Origin: Paraburkholderia sartisoli
GTDB lineage: Bacteria; Pseudomonadota; Gammaproteobacteria; Burkholderiales; Burkholderiaceae
Length of the DNA stretch: 64,000 nt
Direction of reading: 5' to 3'
Assembly (NCBI RefSeq): GCF_900107685.1
Contig: NZ_FNRQ01000001.1
Span: 124,001 to 188,000, forward strand
Under the pieces are notes generated by a model. The model did not search any database and had not been told where the DNA came from. It saw only the letters and a list, made by a program, of their open reading frames with translations. Shown piece by piece: positions 11,143 through 19,777 of the stretch. The translations under genes and the position numbers were made by a program. Numbering within the stretch: position 1 is the first letter of the stretch; each line of letters opens with the position of its first letter.

Positions 11143-12135
11143 ATGAAACTTGCCACGCTGAAGGACGGCACGCGCGACGGTCAACTGATCGTCGTGTCCC
11201 GCGACCTGCACACCGCGGCGATCGCGGACGCGATCGCGCCGACGCTCCAGCGCGTCCTCGACGACTGGACCTTCTATGCGCCGCAACTGATCGACCTGTA
11301 CGACGCGCTGAACCAGGGCCGCGCCCGCAACACGTTTGCGTTCGATGCAAAGGCCTGCATGGCGCCGCTGCCGCGCGCGTTCCAGTGGGCTGACGGCTCG
11401 TCTTACGTGAATCACGTCGAACTGGTGCGCCGCGCGCGCGGCGCCGACATGCCGCCCGAATTCTGGTCCGATCCGCTGATGTACCAGGGCGGCAGCGACG
11501 ACTTCATCGGCCCGAAAGAAGACATCGTGTGCGAGTCGGAAGAATACGGCATCGACTTCGAGGCCGAAGTGGTCGTCATCACCGGCGACGTGCGCATGGG
11601 CGCCACGCCCGATCAGGCGCTCAAGGCCGTGCGCCTCGTGACGCTCGCGAACGACGTTTCGCTGCGCAACCTGATTCCCGCCGAGCTCGCCAAGGGCTTT
11701 GGCTTCTTCCAGAGCAAGCCGGCGACGTCGTTCGCACCTGTCGCCGTCACGCCCGACGAACTCGGCGAACACTGGCGCGAGGGGCGCGTGCATCGTCCGA
11801 TGATCGTGCACTGGAACGGCAGGAAAGTCGGCCAGCCGGATGCCGGCATCGACATGGTGTTTCATTTCGGCCAGCTGGTCGCGCACGCGGCGAAGACGCG
11901 CAATCTGCGGGCGGGCGCGATCGTCGGTTCGGGGACGGTGTCGAACAAGGATGCGAAGCGCGGCTATTGCTGCATCGCCGAGAAGCGTTGTCTCGAGACG
12001 ATCGAACACGGCGCGCCGCAGACAGAATTCATGAAATACGGCGACACAGTGAAGATCGAGATGTTCGACGAAGCCGGCAAATCGATTTTCGGCGCGATCG
12101 ACCAGTCGGTCGCGCCCATCGAAGGATTGCATTGA
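11143..12135 (+). CDS. Fumarylacetoacetate hydrolase (FAH) family protein
   Basis: A 330-residue cytosolic protein of the FAH superfamily, which cleaves C-C bonds in beta-diketo or acylpyruvate-type acids with a divalent metal. The metal-binding acidic cluster is visible as YGIDFEAEVVVITGDV near residues 137-152, and the conserved C-terminal part has GAIVGSGTVSNKD. It is longer than the simple acylpyruvases and resembles the beta-proteobacterial type often annotated only to family level. No homogentisate dioxygenase or maleylacetoacetate isomerase gene is adjacent, so a tyrosine-degradation role cannot be claimed. It diverges from an IclR regulator, the likely controller. Confidence 0.85.
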   Translation: MKLATLKDGTRDGQLIVVSRDLHTAAIADAIAPTLQRVLDDWTFYAPQLIDLYDALNQGRARNTFAFDAKACMAPLPRAFQWADGSSYVNHVELVRRARGADMPPEFWSDPLMYQGGSDDFIGPKEDIVCESEEYGIDFEAEVVVITGDVRMGATPDQALKAVRLVTLANDVSLRNLIPAELAKGFGFFQSKPATSFAPVAVTPDELGEHWREGRVHRPMIVHWNGRKVGQPDAGIDMVFHFGQLVAHAAKTRNLRAGAIVGSGTVSNKDAKRGYCCIAEKRCLETIEHGAPQTEFMKYGDTVKIEMFDEAGKSIFGAIDQSVAPIEGLH

Positions 12136-12157
12136 TCCGGTTGTCCTGAGGAAATCC

Positions 12158-12187
12158 CCCGGGTTGCGTGGGTAATTCACGCCCGGG
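12158..12187 (+). terminator. Possible terminator hairpin after the FAH-type gene
   Basis: CCCGGG (12158-12163) and GCGTG (12166-12170) can pair with CACGC (12178-12182) and CCGGG (12183-12187) around a 7-base loop, with a 2-base bulge. It is 22 bases after the stop codon. The T-run that normally follows is poor (TGATCTTTC), so this is a weak call. Confidence 0.35.
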
Positions 12188-12373
12188 TGATCTTTCAGGA
12201 GGGTTTCGCCCGATTCCGCCGTATGCAGGCGTCGCTACACTGACACACGCGTGCATCCGCGCGGCCTGTGCCGTGCCCCGCGCGATGCCCGGACATCCCC
12301 GTCGAGACCGCATCCGTCTTGCATGGGACGGGCGCCAGAACAAAAAACACGTTGCCACGGTGAGGAGACTTGC

Positions 12374-13609
12374 ATGCGAATCCGGTCGTTCATGTCCAGA
12401 TCCGGTCGTCCCCGGACACAGGTTCAACCCGTCGGCTCTTCCGCGCCGGCTCGCGCTCTTCGATGGCTCGCGCTCGGGCTCGCCGTCTCGGTGAGCGTCG
12501 CGCTTCCTGTCACGGCGGCAGCCCAGGTGAAGATCGGGCTCGTGCTGTCGCTGACGGGGCCAGCGGCCTCGCTCGGCATTCCGGCGCGCGACACAGTGGC
12601 GCTCTTTCCGAAGGAACTGGCTGGCCAGAAAGTCGAATACCTCGTGTTCGACGACGCGTCGGACACCACCCAGGCCGTCCAGAACACGAAGAAGCTGATC
12701 TCCGAGGAACACGTCGACGCCATCATCGGCTCGTCGATCACGCCGAATTCGCTCGCGATGCTCGACGTGATCGCCGAAGGGCAGACGCCGGCGATCTCGC
12801 TCGCCTCGTCCGCGAAGATCATCGAGCCGGTGGACGCGAAGCGTCACTGGATGTTCAAGACGCCGCAGACCGACGCGATGATGGCCTCGGCGATCGCCGA
12901 ACACGCGAGCGAGCACGGCGTGAAGACGATCGCGTATATCGGCCAGGCGGATGCGCTCGGCGAAACCTTTTACGCCGAAGTCGCGAAATTCGCGCAACTC
13001 CACAAGATCACGCTCGTCGCGAACGAGCGCTTCAATCGCACCGATCCGGGCGTCACCGGGCAGATTCTCAAGATCATGGCGGCGAATCCGGATGCTGTGG
13101 TCGTCGGCGCCGCCGGCACGCCCGCCGCGCTGCCGCCGAAAACGCTGAAAGCGCGCGGCTACAAGGGCTTGATCTATCACAACCACGGCGTGGGCAATAA
13201 CGACTTCCTGCGCGTGTGCGGCGCGGATTGCAACGGCACGTTCCTGCCCGCGAGCCCGGTGCTGGTCGCCGCGCAACTGCCCGTCGACCATCCGGCCAGG
13301 CGGCTCGCGCTCGACTACATCGCGCGCTTCGAGGCGCAGCACGGCGCGGGCAGCGTATCGGCGTTCGGCGCGTACACATGGGATGCGGGGCTGCTGCTGG
13401 GTAACGCCATACCGGTCGCGCTGAAGGCCGCGGCGCCTGGCACGCCCGAGTTTCGCCAGGCGCTGCGCGACGCACTCGAGGCGACGCGCGGTCTCGCGGA
13501 CTCCAATGGTATTGTCAACATGAGCACGACTGATCACCTTGGACTCGACCAGCGCGCCCGCGTCATGGTGGAGATTCGCGACAGCAAGTGGGTGTATCAG
13601 GCGCGCTGA
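12374..13609 (+). CDS. Periplasmic substrate-binding protein, branched-chain amino acid ABC type (orphan)
   Basis: A 411-residue exported protein. The basic N-terminus and hydrophobic segment ending in AAAQ form a signal peptide, cut near residue 51. The mature part starts VKIGLVLSLTGPAASLGIPA, typical of the LivJ-like Peripla_BP_6 fold, and continues through both lobes (GSSITPNSLAMLDVI, GVKTIAYIGQADALGETFYA). The ATG at 12374 is preserved with GAGGAG 6 bases before it; earlier in-frame ATGs have no site. These proteins capture amino acids, amides or aromatic acids for an ABC importer. No permease or ATPase gene is nearby, so it must work with a transporter encoded elsewhere or serve as a sensor. 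The substrate cannot be read from sequence. Confidence 0.9.
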   Translation: MRIRSFMSRSGRPRTQVQPVGSSAPARALRWLALGLAVSVSVALPVTAAAQVKIGLVLSLTGPAASLGIPARDTVALFPKELAGQKVEYLVFDDASDTTQAVQNTKKLISEEHVDAIIGSSITPNSLAMLDVIAEGQTPAISLASSAKIIEPVDAKRHWMFKTPQTDAMMASAIAEHASEHGVKTIAYIGQADALGETFYAEVAKFAQLHKITLVANERFNRTDPGVTGQILKIMAANPDAVVVGAAGTPAALPPKTLKARGYKGLIYHNHGVGNNDFLRVCGADCNGTFLPASPVLVAAQLPVDHPARRLALDYIARFEAQHGAGSVSAFGAYTWDAGLLLGNAIPVALKAAAPGTPEFRQALRDALEATRGLADSNGIVNMSTTDHLGLDQRARVMVEIRDSKWVYQAR

Positions 13610-13684
13610 TGCGCGAACGTTCACCCGTCTTGCGTCTTTCGCCGCGGCTTTTCCGAAACGAACCGTTCTACTGGATCGACCGTC

Positions 13685-14539
13685 ATGTCTCACGATTCGC
13701 AGGCCCCGGGCACACCGAATCCGGATTTCTACGCCGGTTATCACGCGCTGCGATTGCGGCGACATTCGCACGGCATTCTCGAAATCGTGATGAGCGGCGA
13801 AGGCGTGAACAAAAGCGGCCTCGCAACCGCCGACGCGCACATGCATCGCGAGCTCGCGGATATCTGGCGTGACATCGACCGCGATCCGGAAGTGCGCGTC
13901 GCGGTGATCCGCGGCGAGGGCAAGGGTTTTTCGGCCGGCGGCGATCTCGGGCTCGTCGAGCAGATGGCCACCGATTTCGACGTGCGCACGCGCGTGTGGC
14001 GGGAGGCGCGCGACCTCGTCTACAACGTGATCAACTGCAGCAAGCCGGTGGTGTCCGCGATGCACGGGCCGGCGGTGGGCGCGGGCCTCGTCGCCGGGCT
14101 GCTCGCCGATATTTCGATCGCGGCGAGGAGCGCGCGGATCATCGACGGCCATACGCGTCTTGGCGTCGCGGCGGGCGACCACGCGGCGATCGTGTGGCCG
14201 CTCCTGTGCGGCATGGCGAAGGCGAAGTATTACCTGTTGCTGTGCGAACCGGTGAGCGGCGAAGAGGCGGAGCGGATCGGTCTCGTGTCGCTCGCGGTCG
14301 ATGAAAACGATCTGCTGCCGAAAGCCTTCGAAGTCGCGCAGAAACTCGCGAGCGGTTCGCAGACGGCGATCCGCTGGACCAAGTACGCGCTGAACAACTG
14401 GCTGCGCCTGGCGGGGCCGACCTTCGATACGTCGCTCGCGCTTGAATTCATGGGCTTTGCCGGCCCCGACGTGCGCGAAGGCGTGAGCTCGCTGCGCGAG
14501 CGCCGCGCCCCCGACTTCAGACGCGGCGATCCATTCTGA
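13685..14539 (+). CDS. Enoyl-CoA hydratase/isomerase (crotonase) family protein
   Basis: A 284-residue crotonase-fold protein. The first oxyanion-hole region reads [14 protein letters not shown] and the second [20 protein letters not shown], as in the family. At the two positions that are catalytic glutamates in true enoyl-CoA hydratase (in GGGCEL and in QPEILLG) my by-eye alignment gives Val (GAGLVAG) and His (DGHTRLG). So simple hydratase activity is doubtful; isomerase, hydrolase or other acyl-CoA chemistry is possible. It follows the orphan binding-protein gene by 75 bases on the same strand and may share its transcript. The C-terminus is family-typical. Confidence 0.87.
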   Translation: MSHDSQAPGTPNPDFYAGYHALRLRRHSHGILEIVMSGEGVNKSGLATADAHMHRELADIWRDIDRDPEVRVAVIRGEGKGFSAGGDLGLVEQMATDFDVRTRVWREARDLVYNVINCSKPVVSAMHGPAVGAGLVAGLLADISIAARSARIIDGHTRLGVAAGDHAAIVWPLLCGMAKAKYYLLLCEPVSGEEAERIGLVSLAVDENDLLPKAFEVAQKLASGSQTAIRWTKYALNNWLRLAGPTFDTSLALEFMGFAGPDVREGVSSLRERRAPDFRRGDPF

Positions 14540-14708
14540 TGCCGCTGGCCGTGCCGCGTGGCGTCCACGCGGCGCGGGTTTTCTGGCGCGCGCGGGTGCT
14601 CGCGGGTACTCGCGGGTACTGATACGCGCGGTATGATCGGACGAACCGGGCGAACCCGACGCGGCGTGGCCGCTGCGTCCCGCCAATTCCAGGTGCGAGG
14701 AGAAAACC

Positions 14709-15530
14709 ATGACCGATACAACCGGCTCCACGCCGCCCTTTCCCGGCTTCCCGGGTTTTCCGCCCGCTGAAATGCTCGACCGGATGTGGGACATGATGCG
14801 GCTCACGCCGTTCGGCTCGGCCTTTCCCGGCGCGCAGGCCGGCGCGGCGCAGGGTCTGGGGCCGTCGCTTTCGATGATGTCGGACATGATGGCGCCGCTC
14901 ACCAACGTCGAGGAACTCGACAAGCGCATCACCGACATGCGCGCCGTCGAACAGTGGCTGAAGCTGAATCTGAACATGCTGCAGTCGGCCATCCAGGCGC
15001 TCGAGGTGCAACGCGCGACGCTCGCCACACTGCGGGCATTCGGCGCGTTCGCGCAGTCGTCGATGAAGGCGGCGGCTTCCACGCCGGGTTCGGCGTCCAC
15101 GTCCTCGTCATCGATGCCGTCGTGGATGCCACCGGAGGCATCTGAGACATCGGCGGCAGGGCGGGCCGGGCCTGCCGGAACGAAGGCGAGCGCGTCCGAT
15201 GCAGCGGACGAAGCCGGTGATACCGGACAGGCGCCGCCTTTCGAAGCCTCGGCGTGGTGGAACCTGCTGCAATCGCAGTTCAACCAGCTGGCGCAGTTCG
15301 CGATGGCGCAGCCGGCCGCGGCGCCGGGCGCGACGACCACGGCGGAAGACCTGGCCGAAGCGGCGCACGACGCGGACGAACCCGGCGTCGCCAGCGGCAC
15401 CGGCGCAACCCGCGAGGCCGCGCCGAAGTCATCTGGCGCGGCGAAGCGCCCGGCGACGAAGCGTGCGCCGTCGTCGAAAAGCACAGCTGAAGGTCGCGCC
15501 GCGAAGAAAACGCCTGCTTCGGGGGCCTGA
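14709..15530 (+). CDS. phaM: PhaM-type polyhydroxyalkanoate granule regulatory protein
   Basis: A 273-residue protein with a short Pro/Phe/Gly N-terminus ([20 protein letters not shown]), a conserved helical segment (about residues 65-115, [20 protein letters not shown]), a long Ala/Ser/Glu-rich linker and a Lys/Ala C-terminal tail with histone-like AAKKTP repeats. This matches the PhaM family described in Ralstonia/Cupriavidus: it activates PHA synthase PhaC1, sits on the granule surface, and its basic tail tethers granules to the nucleoid. No pha synthesis genes are adjacent, as is usual for phaM. The ribosome site GAGGAG lies 7 bases before the ATG. Family membership is confident; the role is by homology. 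Confidence 0.85.
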   Translation: MTDTTGSTPPFPGFPGFPPAEMLDRMWDMMRLTPFGSAFPGAQAGAAQGLGPSLSMMSDMMAPLTNVEELDKRITDMRAVEQWLKLNLNMLQSAIQALEVQRATLATLRAFGAFAQSSMKAAASTPGSASTSSSSMPSWMPPEASETSAAGRAGPAGTKASASDAADEAGDTGQAPPFEASAWWNLLQSQFNQLAQFAMAQPAAAPGATTTAEDLAEAAHDADEPGVASGTGATREAAPKSSGAAKRPATKRAPSSKSTAEGRAAKKTPASGA

Positions 15531-15992
15531 ACATGCATGCCCGCACGGTTTTTGCGCTCGCGCAACAAGCGGGCGCAAATAGCGGCATCGACGCCACAAT
15601 CGACACCGCTGCAGGCGGTCTCTTCCGCCGAACTGTCATAGGGCCCGTGCTATTATCCTGTAAGCTTTTTGGGCCCGTTTGCGCACACTGAAAACAATGA
15701 TTCGAGCAGCTCGAACCGCCATCGGCAAGGCCGGCAGGCGGTTTGACGGTGCAGTCCGGCGCGGGCCGGTCCGACCCAGGCATGGTTTTTCCTCACCCAC
15801 GGTCGACCGATTCAAGCATTCCGGTTTTCGCAAGTGCATGTTTTGCCGCCAGCTTCTTTGCCAGGCGGTGCATCTGGACGCCCGATTACCGCGTAAAATT
15901 GAATGATTCTCAGGTCGCGATAGCGGGCTCCGGCTTGCTCGCAGCAAACAGATACAAACAGACGTCGCATTGCGCAGAACAGGGGTGGGACT
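15531..15992. other. 462-base region without a supported gene
   Basis: No open frame here has a ribosome site and coding character; the longest reading (from 15679) is Arg-rich shadow. GGGCCC occurs at 15641-15646 and 15670-15675 around the AT-richer CTATTATCCTGTAAGCTTTT. That core could be a promoter element, but the -10/-35 spacing does not fit well. The stretch 15890-15990 leading into the ferritin-like gene is relatively AT-rich and is the probable promoter and leader of that gene. Confidence 0.4.
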
Positions 15993-16874
15993 ATGAACAC
16001 CATGCTTTATCCGGAACTTTATAAATCGCTCGAATCCGTTCGATGGGACATGGAGAAAGACATTCCATGGTCCAGGTTCGATGCGTCGCTGCTCACCGAC
16101 GAGCAGGCGGAAACGATCAAAATGAACGCGATCACCGAGTGGTCGGCGTTGCCCGCCACGGAAATGTTCCTGCGCGACAACCATCACGACAGCGATTTTT
16201 CGGCATTCATGAGCGTCTGGTTTTTCGAGGAGCAGAAGCATTCGCTGGTGCTGATGGAATATCTGCGTCGCTTCAGGCCGGAGCTGTGCCCGACGGAAGA
16301 GGAACTGCACGCGGTGCGTTTCGAATTCGATCCGGCGCCGCCGCTCGAAACGCTGATGCTGCACTTCTGCGGCGAAATCCGCCTGAACCACTGGTATCGC
16401 CGCGCGGCTGAATGGCATACCGAACCGGTTATCAAGCACATCTACGAAACCATTTCGCGCGACGAAGCGCGTCATGGTGGCGCGTATCTGCGTTACATGA
16501 AGAAAGCGATGGCGCAAACGGGCGATATCGCGCGTGCCGCCTTCGCCAAGATCGGCGTGCTGATGGCGTCGGCGCGTCGCACGGAAAAGCCGCTGCACCC
16601 CACGAACCTGCACGTGAACCAGGCACTGTTCCCGCGCGACACGATCCAGTCGCGTCTGCCGGATCCGGAATGGCTCGAGCGCTGGCTCGACGAACAGATC
16701 CGCTTCGATGACGGCTGGGAAAAGAAGGTCGTCGAGCGCATTCTGCACAACCTGTCGATCCTGTTCGAGCGCACGTTCACGACGGCGCAGGAACTGAACC
16801 GCTATCGCAAGGAAGTGGTGACGCGGCTGCAGGCGGAGCAGGGCACCGGTGCGCCCCAGCAGCAACCGGCCTGA
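15993..16874 (+). CDS. Ferritin-like / fatty-acid desaturase-like diiron protein
   Basis: A 293-residue soluble helical protein with two diiron-type motifs, EEQKHS (about residue 77) and DEARHG (about residue 158), plus the acidic residues in EWSALPATEMFLRD and CGEIRLNHW that complete a four-helix carboxylate-bridged iron site. This pattern places it in the ferritin-like superfamily, near the acyl-ACP desaturase branch. The substrate is unknown, and a desaturase, a hydroxylase or a redox-protective oxidase are all possible. GGGGTGGG lies shortly before the ATG. It stands alone and is followed by a good terminator. Confidence 0.82.
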   Translation: MNTMLYPELYKSLESVRWDMEKDIPWSRFDASLLTDEQAETIKMNAITEWSALPATEMFLRDNHHDSDFSAFMSVWFFEEQKHSLVLMEYLRRFRPELCPTEEELHAVRFEFDPAPPLETLMLHFCGEIRLNHWYRRAAEWHTEPVIKHIYETISRDEARHGGAYLRYMKKAMAQTGDIARAAFAKIGVLMASARRTEKPLHPTNLHVNQALFPRDTIQSRLPDPEWLERWLDEQIRFDDGWEKKVVERILHNLSILFERTFTTAQELNRYRKEVVTRLQAEQGTGAPQQQPA

Positions 16875-16937
16875 CGCGTCGCGCTGCCCCGTTGCGCTCG
16901 TTTCGTGACGAACGCACTGGATGCAGCCAGGAATCGA

Positions 16938-16975
16938 AACGGCCCGGCAAGCGCAAGCTTTCCGGGCCGTTGTTC
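16938..16975 (+). terminator. Rho-independent terminator after the ferritin-like gene
   Basis: AACGGCCCGG (16938-16947) pairs with CCGGGCCGTT (16962-16971), and the right arm runs into GTTGTTCT. It lies 63 bases beyond the stop of the ferritin-like gene and upstream of rfaE2. Confidence 0.75.
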
Positions 16976-17106
16976 TGGTTGCCGTCCAGATTTCGCGTTC
17001 AGTCCGGAACCGGGGCGCGCATTCTCATTTTTCAACGAACCTGTGTTGTCGCGCGTTGCAGCGGCAAGTGCGATCCTGACGGGTTCTTCTTTCTGATTTC
17101 CTCGCC

Positions 17107-17589
17107 ATGTCCGCCATTTTCGAACGCAAGATCATGACCCGCGACGCGCTCGCACAACTGCGTGCGTCGCTGACGGGGCCGGTGGTGTTCACGAACGGCG
17201 TGTTCGATATCCTGCATCGCGGGCACGTGACGTATCTCGCCGACGCGAAGGCGCTCGGCGCTTCGCTGATTGTCGGCGTGAACAGCGATGCGTCGGTGCG
17301 CATGCTCGGCAAGGGCGACGACCGCCCGATCAACAACGAAGCCGACCGCATGGCGTTGCTCGCCGCGCTCGAAAGCGTCGACTGGGTGGTGTGTTTCGAA
17401 GAGCAGACGCCGGTTGCGCTGATCGAAGCGCTGCGTCCGGACGTGCTGGTGAAGGGCGGCGACTACGACATGGACGTGCTGCCCGAATCGGCGCTGGTGC
17501 GCGGCTGGGGCGGTCGCGCGCTCGCGATTCCGTTCGAGCACGACCGCTCGACCACGGCGCTACTCAGGAAGGTGCGCACGCAGGGCTGA
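17107..17589 (+). CDS. rfaE2: D-glycero-beta-D-manno-heptose 1-phosphate adenylyltransferase
   Basis: A 160-residue nucleotidyltransferase equal to the C-terminal half of E. coli HldE. It transfers AMP from ATP to heptose 1-phosphate in the pathway to ADP-heptose, the precursor of the LPS inner core. The nucleotide-binding motif is TNGVFDILHRGHVTYLADAK with HRGH near residue 38, and the ISSSR-type region is replaced by DRSTTALLRKVR at the C-terminus. The kinase half (rfaE1) is not in the window; separate genes are normal in Burkholderiaceae. A small membrane-protein gene converges on it from the right. Confidence 0.93.
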   Translation: MSAIFERKIMTRDALAQLRASLTGPVVFTNGVFDILHRGHVTYLADAKALGASLIVGVNSDASVRMLGKGDDRPINNEADRMALLAALESVDWVVCFEEQTPVALIEALRPDVLVKGGDYDMDVLPESALVRGWGGRALAIPFEHDRSTTALLRKVRTQG

Positions 17590-17619
17590 TGGCGCGGGCG
17601 ACGGCGCCCGTCCGGGTGC

Positions 17620-17859
17620 TTACTGCGTCAACGCAGACGCCGCGATCGGCGCGGAGGGCGCCGGTTCCCCGACTACCGCCTGATCGGCGGCCTCGGCGGC
17701 TGTCATCGGTCGAATCCGTAGCGATTCGGCGTGAACCTGGCGACTCACATGGTTCGGCTCGCGCAGCCCGGCGGACGGCAGCGGTCCGAACACGCCGCGC
17801 ACGGCGGCAAACGCCAGCATGTTGGCAAGAAACAGGATGGCGATCAGCCAGCGCAGCAT
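17620..17859 (-). CDS. Small membrane-anchored protein downstream of coaX, unknown
   Basis: A 79-residue protein starting MLRWLIAILFLANMLAFAAV, a single hydrophobic helix, followed by a short polar and Ala/Pro-rich tail (MTAAEAADQAVVGEPAPSAP). In related bacteria the gene after coaX often encodes a membrane-anchored SPOR-domain protein; here only the anchor and a short tail exist and no SPOR domain is visible, so it may be a reduced relative. The ATG at 17859 is supported by GGAG 9 bases upstream. It follows coaX by 36 bases on the same strand and is probably translated from the birA-coaX message. Confidence 0.6.
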   Translation of the reverse strand: MLRWLIAILFLANMLAFAAVRGVFGPLPSAGLREPNHVSRQVHAESLRIRPMTAAEAADQAVVGEPAPSAPIAASALTQ

Positions 17860-17895
17860 CGTCGGGTTCTCCGTCGGCAAATAGTTTGGGTCAGA

Positions 17896-18738
17896 TCAGC
17901 TGTGTCCGGCGCCGCTGACTTCGGCAGCAATCAGCGCGAGACCGGACAGCACCAGCGAATCGTGGCGAGTATGCGGCACCTTGAGCGCCGCTGTCACCCC
18001 ATCCGCGGCGCCGCCGCCGGTCACGAGCCGCACGGGCACCTTCCACGCATCGCAGAGATCGCTCCACATGCGCTCGATCAGGCCCGCCTGCGCGAGTGCG
18101 CAGCCGGCCGAGAGCGCGCGCGGCGTATCGGTCGCGAACGACGGCCCGCGACGCGTGCCCGGGCTTTTACCCTGATCCAGCAGATCGCGGGCGGAGGCGG
18201 CATCGAGCGTCGGCAATTGCGCGGTATGCTCGCCGAGCGAGCGCATCATCAACGACCAGCCCGGCGCGATCACGCCGCCGACAAACGTGCCGTCGGCGCT
18301 CAGCGCCTCGAGCGTCGTCGCGGTACCGAACGTGGCGATGAGGAGCGGCTCGCCGGGAAACGCCGCGTGCGCGCCGATCAAGCCCGCCCACCGGTCGCTG
18401 CCGAGCGACGACGGCGTTGTGTAGCCGTTGGTCACGCCGCACTGGCGCGCGACGGCGCGAATCGTCGTGCGCGGCAGCACGGGCCAATGCGCGTCGACCA
18501 ATCGCTCGATGCGGCGCGCGACAGCTTCGCCCGCGACGTTCGAAATCCACGCGCTTTCAGGCGCCGGTAACGACGATGCGGCTAATGCGGACCAGTCCGG
18601 ATCGTCGGCTGGGACGTCCGTTTGCGCCGTGTCGTGTGCAAACGCGCCGCTTCGCAGCGGCGTGCCGTCGCGTTGCACCAGCGCCCATTTGATGCGGCTG
18701 TTACCCGCGTCGATCAGCAAAAAGGGCTTGCCGTTCAT
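17896..18738 (-). CDS. coaX: Type III pantothenate kinase
   Basis: A 280-residue ASKHA-fold kinase that phosphorylates pantothenate, the first step of coenzyme A synthesis. The N-terminal phosphate-binding motif is [14 protein letters not shown], the second motif is [11 protein letters not shown], and [10 protein letters not shown] and TGGGAADGV complete the nucleotide site. Its ATG overlaps the birA stop codon by four bases (ATGA at 18735-18738), so it is translationally coupled to birA. The open frame runs far upstream through birA in another frame, but the true start is [14 protein letters not shown]. The birA-coaX pairing is common in Beta- and Gammaproteobacteria. Confidence 0.95.
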   Translation of the reverse strand: MNGKPFLLIDAGNSRIKWALVQRDGTPLRSGAFAHDTAQTDVPADDPDWSALAASSLPAPESAWISNVAGEAVARRIERLVDAHWPVLPRTTIRAVARQCGVTNGYTTPSSLGSDRWAGLIGAHAAFPGEPLLIATFGTATTLEALSADGTFVGGVIAPGWSLMMRSLGEHTAQLPTLDAASARDLLDQGKSPGTRRGPSFATDTPRALSAGCALAQAGLIERMWSDLCDAWKVPVRLVTGGGAADGVTAALKVPHTRHDSLVLSGLALIAAEVSGAGHS

Positions 18739-19640
18739 GCGACCCCGTCGGCGAGGCGCAGCGACACGTCGCCGGTCGAGATGGCTTCGCGGCCCGTCGC
18801 GGTGTCGAGCAGCAGAAGCCCGCTGTCGTCGACACCCGCTGCGACGCCGCGCATCACCTCGACGCCCTGTTCGACCAGCACGACTTCGCGCCCGGCGTAA
18901 CCGTGGCACGCGTTCCAGCGCGCGCGGAACGGCGCGAAGCCGTCGGCGGCGAAGCGCTGCAGCGCCGGCTCCAGCGCGTTCAGCTCGGCCGCGAGCGTAT
19001 CGGTTAGATTCGCGTTCGGCAGCGCACGGGACAACGCTGTCGGCGTCGTGCCGCGCGTCTGCGCAGGGGCGCCGGCATTGAGCGCGCCGACTTTCGCCGC
19101 CAGCTCGTCGGCGCCTTTCACGTTGGTGCCGATGCCGATCACGACCGCGCTCGCGTCCGCCGTGCTCCACGCCGTCTCGATCAGGATGCCGGCGAGCTTG
19201 TCGCCTTCGAAGAGCACGTCGTTCGGCCATTTCAGCGAAATCTGGCCCGGCGCCGCGAGCGGCAGCGAGCGCAATCCGTCGACCAGCGCGACGCCGACCG
19301 CCAGGCTCAACCCGGCCAGCCCTTCCAGCGGGCGCGGCAGCACGCACGCCACCGAGAACAGCAGCGCGTTGCCGGGCTCGGCGTACCACGGACGGCCGCG
19401 CCGGCCCCGCCCGGCGGTCTGCAGATAGGCAACGCGGACCATCGGCCGCGGCAGCGCATCGTGCTCGCGCGGCAGCGACTTCAGATGGGCCATCAGGTCG
19501 GCGTTGGTCGAGCCGGTTTCTTCGACGATGTCGATGGGCCAGTCGTGCGCGGCCGGTCCGAACAGCGTGACGGCGCGCGCCCGGTCGATGCGCCAGTCGC
19601 CGGCTGGCGTGGCGTCGGGGGAAGGTGTGCGGGGATTCAT
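18735..19640 (-). CDS. birA: Biotin--[acetyl-CoA carboxylase] ligase
   Basis: A 301-residue protein that activates biotin to biotinyl-AMP and attaches it to the carrier protein of acetyl-CoA carboxylase. The catalytic loop is [12 protein letters not shown] and the conserved core is [11 protein letters not shown], followed by the small C-terminal SH3-like domain. There is no N-terminal winged helix, so this is the ligase-only type and does not repress biotin genes. The start [16 protein letters not shown] at 19640 is chosen over a start 10 codons upstream. It overlaps coaX by four bases and diverges from the lipid-transport operon. Confidence 0.95.
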   Translation of the reverse strand: MNPRTPSPDATPAGDWRIDRARAVTLFGPAAHDWPIDIVEETGSTNADLMAHLKSLPREHDALPRPMVRVAYLQTAGRGRRGRPWYAEPGNALLFSVACVLPRPLEGLAGLSLAVGVALVDGLRSLPLAAPGQISLKWPNDVLFEGDKLAGILIETAWSTADASAVVIGIGTNVKGADELAAKVGALNAGAPAQTRGTTPTALSRALPNANLTDTLAAELNALEPALQRFAADGFAPFRARWNACHGYAGREVVLVEQGVEVMRGVAAGVDDSGLLLLDTATGREAISTGDVSLRLADGVA

Positions 19641-19777
19641 GTGGCGTATTGTAGTTGTCCATCGCCGCAAGTGGGCGCGAGGGAGCGCTAGCGGACGTAA
19701 CCAGGTGCTCCCGGACCGCCCAGATGCAGCACCTTCGTTACAATGGCCGCTGACTCCATCAAGCGAACCCGCGATCC

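Noticed and set aside
12029-15568. A 1179-codon open frame on the minus strand
   Set aside because: It lies opposite four well-supported plus-strand genes and reads as Arg/Ala/His-rich antisense. High-GC codon bias keeps such frames open.
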